64,000 nt of DNA from Clostridioides difficile_D (lineage in GTDB: Bacteria; Bacillota; Clostridia; Peptostreptococcales; Peptostreptococcaceae), in contig OX244046.1 in assembly GCA_945861085.1 (NCBI GenBank), positions 2,294,001 through 2,358,000 on the forward strand. Direction: 5' to 3'. Numbering within the stretch: position 1 is the stretch's first letter; every line of letters begins with the position of its first letter. Below, in pieces: positions 59,732 to 64,000 of the stretch. The notes beneath the pieces were generated by a model. The model did not search any database. It was not told the DNA's origin and saw nothing but the letters and a program-made list of their open reading frames with translations. A program made the position numbers and the translations under genes.

Positions 59732-62700
59732 ATGAAAATAGATATGATATATAAATTAATAAGAAGAAATACAGAACCATCAAGATGGTCAAGAGGTGTA
59801 AAATACTACACCAACCAACTGGTTGATTATATAGACATAGATATTGATGACCTACAAAATAACCTATTAACATTTCGTGGTGGAGTCAATTCTGAAGATA
59901 ATTATAGCTTTTATTTTAATTCAATAACTATAGATATAATACATTTTAGGATAATTGAAAGTGATTGTAGTTGTGCTGATTGTCAATCAAATAGTACAAA
60001 TAAAAGTATTTTCATATGTAAACATATAGTTGCTATTGTGATAAAAAGCTTAAAACAAATAAAAAATAAAAAAGATGTCCCTCCTATTCTAGTAGAAATA
60101 TTAGGTAGTGATAAAATTTCTAATACTAATTCTAAATCCAGCTTAGACTTAAGTAAACAACTACTTTCTTTTCTAGATAACACTAAAAGGGAAAGAGTTA
60201 ATTTAGATGTATTGATAAACGTCGATTCAAATAAAGCAATTGCTGAATTTAAAATCGGAATTGATAAAATGTACATTTTAAAAAACATTACTGAATTTGC
60301 ATATTCAAAAATTAATGGATATGAGTTAGATTTTGGGAAGAAATTTATTTACAACCCCAACATTCACTATTTTGCTGATGAAGATGAGCAGTTAGTAGAT
60401 ATCATAGAAGAATATGGTACAAATCTTTCATACAACTTTTCTTCATCATACTCAAAAAAATTTATGGAAATAAATGCAAGTTCTTTAAAACAATTTTTAA
60501 ATGCTATTAAATACAAAGATTTTACTCTTATTTTTTCTAAAGAAGAATATCATCCAAAAATATTGAATGATAATTTACCAATAAAGTTTAATTTTAAAAA
60601 TATAGAAGATAAAATAGTCTTATCTTCTCAAGATTCACTGCCTGTTCCACTTACTAGAAAAAATGATGTACTTTTATATAACGGTAATATCTACTTGTTA
60701 TCACATAAAAAAGCTCATGATTATTCAAAAGTCTATCAAGTGTTATCAAAATCTAAAGAGTTGAAATTTGATAAAGAAGATTCTAAAAATGTTTTAGGAT
60801 TGTTAGTTCCTAGATTAAAATCAATAGCTCAAGAAGTTTATTTGGATGATAGCATAAAAAATAATATAACAAAAGATTTTAAAGCTGAGTTCTATTTTGA
60901 TATAATTGATGGCAATATATGTTGTGATGTAAAGTATATATATAATGATGAAGGCAAAAAATTTGTACTTCCCGACACACAAAAAGAAACTAAAATTGAA
61001 AATAAACTGACTTCTTCACAATTTATAAAAGAAAATAATAATTATGTGTTTAAAGGAACAGACTATGACCTATTTACATTCTTAGATTTACAATTAGAAT
61101 CTTTAAAAGAATTTGGAGATATATATTATTCTGAAAAGTTTAAATTGAAAAAGATATATAATTCTTCATCAATTCAAGCTTCAATCAATCAGACTAATCA
61201 AAATTATCTAGAATTTAACTTTAATATATCTGATATAAATCCAAAAGAGTACAAAGCTATTTTAAAAGCTTTTCAAGAAAAACGTACTTTTTATAAACTT
61301 AAAGATGGAAACTTTATAGATTTATCAGAAAGGGAGACAAAAGATTTTTTTGAATTAGTTGAAAATCTAGATATAATTGATAAATCAAAAAATAATAAGA
61401 TTCATAATAATAAAGCCCTATATATAAATGACATGATACAAAGTAAAAATTTAAAATTTATAAATGGCAAAAAAGAACTACACAGCATATGCGAAAAATT
61501 TAGAAATTTTGATAACATAAATTTAGAAATTCCTCAAAATTTAAAAGCAAACCTTCGTGACTATCAAATAAATGGTTTTAATTGGTTTAAAGTTTTAGAT
61601 TATTATAAATTTGGTGGTATATTAGCTGATGAAATGGGGCTTGGTAAAACAATACAGACTATTACATTTTTATTATCATTAGCCAATAAAAAAAGTCTAA
61701 TTGTGACACCAACATCACTCATTTATAATTGGAAAAATGAATTTGAAAAATTTGCCCCAGATATAAAAGTTTTATTAATACATGGAAGTAAAAGAGATAG
61801 AGAAAAATGTTTTATGGAATTAGAAAATTTTGATGTAATACTTACAACATACGGTACTCTTAGAAATGATTTAGAAAAATATAGTGAAGTAAAGTTTGAT
61901 TATTGTATAATAGATGAAGCTCAAAATATCAAAAATCCAGTAGCTTTGGTAACTGAATCTGTAAAAAGTATAAATGCAGAAAACAAATTTGCACTTACTG
62001 GTACACCTATGGAAAATAATCTGCTAGAATTATGGTCTATATTTGATTTTGTAATGCCTGGTTATTTATATAGTAAAGCAAAGTTTCAGGAATTGTTCAT
62101 AAATAAAGAAAATAATGTTAAAAATTTGAAAAAACTAATAAAACCTTTTATTCTTAGAAGAAGTAAAAAACAAGTTATGAAAGAGCTTCCAGATAAGATT
62201 GAGAAAAACTTTTTTGTTGAATTGAATAAAGACCAGAAAAAGATATATAGTGTATATGCAAAAGATATACAAGATAAAATAAAAGATAAAAATCTAAATA
62301 AAGATAAAATAGTTATCTTTTCTTATTTAACCAAATTAAGACAACTTTGTTTAGAACCAAGCATAGTAGTAAAAGATTACAATAAAAAAAGTTCAAAAAT
62401 TGAAACATGTTTAGAAATACTTAGGGATAGTATAAACGAAAACCACAAAATATTGTTATTTTCACAATTTACTTCTGTACTTAAGAGCATAAGTAAAGAA
62501 CTTGATAGGTATAAAATTAAATACCATTATATAGATGGTAAAACTAATGCTAAAGAGAGACTTGAACTTGTAGATGAGTTTAATAATAGTATGGATAAAA
62601 AAGTTTTTTTAATATCTTTAAAAGCAGGTGGAACTGGATTAAACCTTACAACTGCTGACATGGTAATTCACTTTGACCCATGGTGGAATCCATCAGTAGA

Positions 62701-62911
62701 AAATCAAGCTAGTGATAGAGCTCATAGATTTGGACAAAAAAATTCAGTACAAGTTATAAAACTAATTGCTAAAGGCACTATAGAAGAAAAAATAATAAAG
62801 TTACAAGAAAGTAAAAAAGAACTTATAAACCAATTTATAAATGGAGAACTTTCTAATGAAGGTGTATTAAGAAGTCTATCTGATGATGAGATAATGGATT
62901 TATTTAATTAA
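59732..62911 (+). CDS. SWIM-domain SNF2/Rad54-family DNA helicase-like ATPase
   Basis: About 1059 residues. A SWIM zinc finger ('SDCSCADCQ' ... 'FICKHIVAIV', Cys-x-Cys ... Cys-x-His) lies near 75-110, then a ~400-residue region of unknown fold. The C-terminal ~460 residues are the SNF2 motor: 'LADEMGLGKTIQTITFLL' near 635, 'VTPTSLIYNWKNE' near 660, 'IIDEAQNIKNP' near 730, 'ALTGTPMENNLLELW' near 755, 'RRSKKQVMKELPDK' near 810, 'LISLKAGGTGLNLT' near 970 and 'DRAHRFGQKNSVQVIKLI' near 1000. This is the common clostridial HepA/SNF2 protein; roles in transcription recycling or DNA repair are proposed for relatives. Start ATG at 59732 follows AAGGTG. Confidence 0.92.
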   Translation: MKIDMIYKLIRRNTEPSRWSRGVKYYTNQLVDYIDIDIDDLQNNLLTFRGGVNSEDNYSFYFNSITIDIIHFRIIESDCSCADCQSNSTNKSIFICKHIVAIVIKSLKQIKNKKDVPPILVEILGSDKISNTNSKSSLDLSKQLLSFLDNTKRERVNLDVLINVDSNKAIAEFKIGIDKMYILKNITEFAYSKINGYELDFGKKFIYNPNIHYFADEDEQLVDIIEEYGTNLSYNFSSSYSKKFMEINASSLKQFLNAIKYKDFTLIFSKEEYHPKILNDNLPIKFNFKNIEDKIVLSSQDSLPVPLTRKNDVLLYNGNIYLLSHKKAHDYSKVYQVLSKSKELKFDKEDSKNVLGLLVPRLKSIAQEVYLDDSIKNNITKDFKAEFYFDIIDGNICCDVKYIYNDEGKKFVLPDTQKETKIENKLTSSQFIKENNNYVFKGTDYDLFTFLDLQLESLKEFGDIYYSEKFKLKKIYNSSSIQASINQTNQNYLEFNFNISDINPKEYKAILKAFQEKRTFYKLKDGNFIDLSERETKDFFELVENLDIIDKSKNNKIHNNKALYINDMIQSKNLKFINGKKELHSICEKFRNFDNINLEIPQNLKANLRDYQINGFNWFKVLDYYKFGGILADEMGLGKTIQTITFLLSLANKKSLIVTPTSLIYNWKNEFEKFAPDIKVLLIHGSKRDREKCFMELENFDVILTTYGTLRNDLEKYSEVKFDYCIIDEAQNIKNPVALVTESVKSINAENKFALTGTPMENNLLELWSIFDFVMPGYLYSKAKFQELFINKENNVKNLKKLIKPFILRRSKKQVMKELPDKIEKNFFVELNKDQKKIYSVYAKDIQDKIKDKNLNKDKIVIFSYLTKLRQLCLEPSIVVKDYNKKSSKIETCLEILRDSINENHKILLFSQFTSVLKSISKELDRYKIKYHYIDGKTNAKERLELVDEFNNSMDKKVFLISLKAGGTGLNLTTADMVIHFDPWWNPSVENQASDRAHRFGQKNSVQVIKLIAKGTIEEKIIKLQESKKELINQFINGELSNEGVLRSLSDDEIMDLFN

Positions 62912-62929
62912 ATTATTTAATCTTAAAGT

Positions 62930-62967
62930 TCCACTACATAAATTTATTCTAAAACTTATGTAGTGGA
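62930..62967. terminator. Hairpin after the SNF2 gene
   Basis: TCCACTACATAA / TTATGTAGTGGA, 12 bp perfect with a 14-nt loop, 18 nt after the stop. No U-run follows, so termination there is likely but imperfect. Confidence 0.55.
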
Positions 62968-63045
62968 GCTCTAAAGCTTATGTAAATAGAATTTGATATT
63001 ATATTCACTAAAATAGATATTATCAATACATAATAAATACACTAA

Positions 63046-63801
63046 CTATTCTTTTAAAAATTTTTTTGCTACATTTGAAAAATTTAGTCCATTTGATAAA
63101 ATTGCAGGATGACCACCTTCATCAAACAAGTGCATTTTACCATTTTTAATTTTTTCAATAAGCCCTAAAAACAAATTTTCATAAAAGTCATAAGTTACAA
63201 ATTCATCTTTTCTACTACCAGTTAAAAGTACCTCTGATTGAATAGTCTCTAGCGGTTTATGAAAAAATTTTTTTATAGTTTTATAGTGTTCAAGAATAGC
63301 TTCTGTATCATTATCCACAACTTTTTCCCAGTTTTCTCCTTGATTATAAATATAAAAAGCTTTTGCACCATCATCTTGTTTCGATGCTTCACGCTCTATT
63401 TTCACATTTTGCACAAATGACTCTAGAGGAACTTCTCCTTCAAAACTATCTGCAATTACCTTATTCACTAAATCAGGTCTTTCAAGTGCAACATTTAGTG
63501 CAACAAGAGCTCCTCCACTACTACCAATTATGTTTACTTTTTTATAATTCATTTTTTCTAAAAAACATATAACTTGCATAGCCTCATCAAACCATAAGTC
63601 AGCAGAAAACTTATCAACCATTTGAGATTTTCCATGACCTACAAAATCAATTAATATTACTTTATATTCATCTTTATAAAAATTGATTATATCGTTAAAC
63701 ATCTTAGAAGAGGCTGTATTCCCATGTAAAAAAAGTAATGGTGTACCATCTCCAATTTCATTATAGTAGCACTGTTTGTTATTATAGTTAAAATATGCCA
63801 T
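63046..63801 (-). CDS. Alpha/beta-hydrolase fold protein
   Basis: A 251-residue hydrolase. 'LLFLHGNTASSKMF' (22-35) forms the oxyanion-hole strand, 'IGSSGGALVALNVAL' (near 93-107) is the nucleophile elbow with Gly-x-Ser-x-Gly, Asp in 'LTGSRKDEFV' (near 195) and His in 'LFDEGGHPAIL' (near 225) complete the triad. No signal peptide, so cytoplasmic. Related to small esterases and lyases of the MhpC/YcdJ group; substrate unknown. The region to the window end (63802-64000) is AT-rich with no further gene I can support. Confidence 0.87.
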   Translation of the reverse strand: MAYFNYNNKQCYYNEIGDGTPLLFLHGNTASSKMFNDIINFYKDEYKVILIDFVGHGKSQMVDKFSADLWFDEAMQVICFLEKMNYKKVNIIGSSGGALVALNVALERPDLVNKVIADSFEGEVPLESFVQNVKIEREASKQDDGAKAFYIYNQGENWEKVVDNDTEAILEHYKTIKKFFHKPLETIQSEVLLTGSRKDEFVTYDFYENLFLGLIEKIKNGKMHLFDEGGHPAILSNGLNFSNVAKKFLKE

Positions 63802-64000
63802 ATATTTCCCCCTTTAATATTTCTATAATATATATTTATTACTTATATTTAAAATAACTATTATCATTATTAAGGATAGTATAATTCAAAATATAGATAA
63901 AATCAATAATCCCTTTATTTTATTTGTTGTTTATTTAATTTATTCCAATTTAACTTCTATAAAATTTCTTTTTTGTGCGAAAATGTTCCTTCCATTTACA

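Noticed and set aside
1..64000. CRISPR array, tRNA or rRNA genes, insertion sequences or prophage
   Set aside because: No regularly spaced repeats, cloverleaf sequences, GC-rich rRNA stretches, transposase or phage structural genes were seen on either strand.

Overview
The window reads as chromosome of a low-GC, anaerobic, spore-forming Firmicute. Gene content and order (rpsB-tsf-pyrH-frr, [FeFe]-hydrogenase maturases, class I Hcp, the VanW / Ser-Thr kinase pair) match what I remember of Clostridioides difficile; that species call is recall plus inference, not a database result. DNA is very AT-rich, ribosome binding sites are strong GGAGG types, and TTG/GTG starts are common. I see no rRNA, tRNA, insertion sequence, prophage or CRISPR array.

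Layout. 0-3.3 kb: translation genes rpsB-tsf-pyrH-frr on the minus strand with their promoter. 3.4-16.4 kb: mostly single minus-strand genes (DacF, pentapeptide-repeat K+ channel, XRE-YkvA regulator, Smr-less MutS2, RtcB, pseudokinase-like membrane kinase, VanW, EEP nuclease, DUF819 carrier), with YtaF on the plus strand. Two small genes lie here that an ORF list would miss: a 17-codon ORF at 9.5 kb and a 53-codon ORF at 14.8 kb behind three LexA-type boxes. 16.8-22.8 kb (plus): M42 aminopeptidase, then the hydrogenase maturation operon (TM1266-like, hydF, hydE, hydG, small membrane protein) without a hydrogenase. 22.8-33.6 kb: assorted metabolism and stress genes (class III aminotransferase, CmpB and VanZ membrane proteins, GNAT, AlaX-type editing protein, LDH, XRE/ImmA-like protein, MsrAB, patatin). 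34-37.2 kb: Hcp plus its ferredoxin partner, divergent from a Crp/Fnr regulator with a perfect palindromic operator.

37.4-59.4 kb is the most unusual part: about 22 kb, all minus strand, built around sulfur compounds and methyl transfer. Read in the direction of transcription it holds a cytoplasmic molybdopterin oxidoreductase with a four-cluster ferredoxin; an SsuABC-like ABC importer; four URO-D-fold (MtaA/MtbA-like) zinc methyltransferases, one corrinoid protein and one corrinoid-reactivating ferredoxin-ATPase; a MetQNI methionine-type importer; a two-receptor, two-permease, one-ATPase cystine-type importer with an M20 amidohydrolase (the B. subtilis tcyJKLMN/ytnL arrangement); and a dicarboxylate/amino-acid:cation symporter. 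A common dyad (ATAG-N7-CTAT, T-N11-A type) stands upstream of three units in this block, with a near match at the symporter promoter, so the block looks like one regulon. My reading is a corrinoid-dependent system that imports and demethylates methylated sulfur compounds; the substrate is not determined by the sequence.

The symporter reading frame is split by one in-frame UGA at 37593-37595, in the HP2 substrate-gate region. An 8-bp hairpin starts 9 nt after the UGA, with its apical loop 17 nt downstream and a G at the second loop position, which is the geometry of a bacterial SECIS. I propose a selenocysteine-containing transporter rather than a pseudogene.

59.7-64 kb: a SWIM/SNF2 helicase (plus) and an alpha/beta hydrolase (minus).
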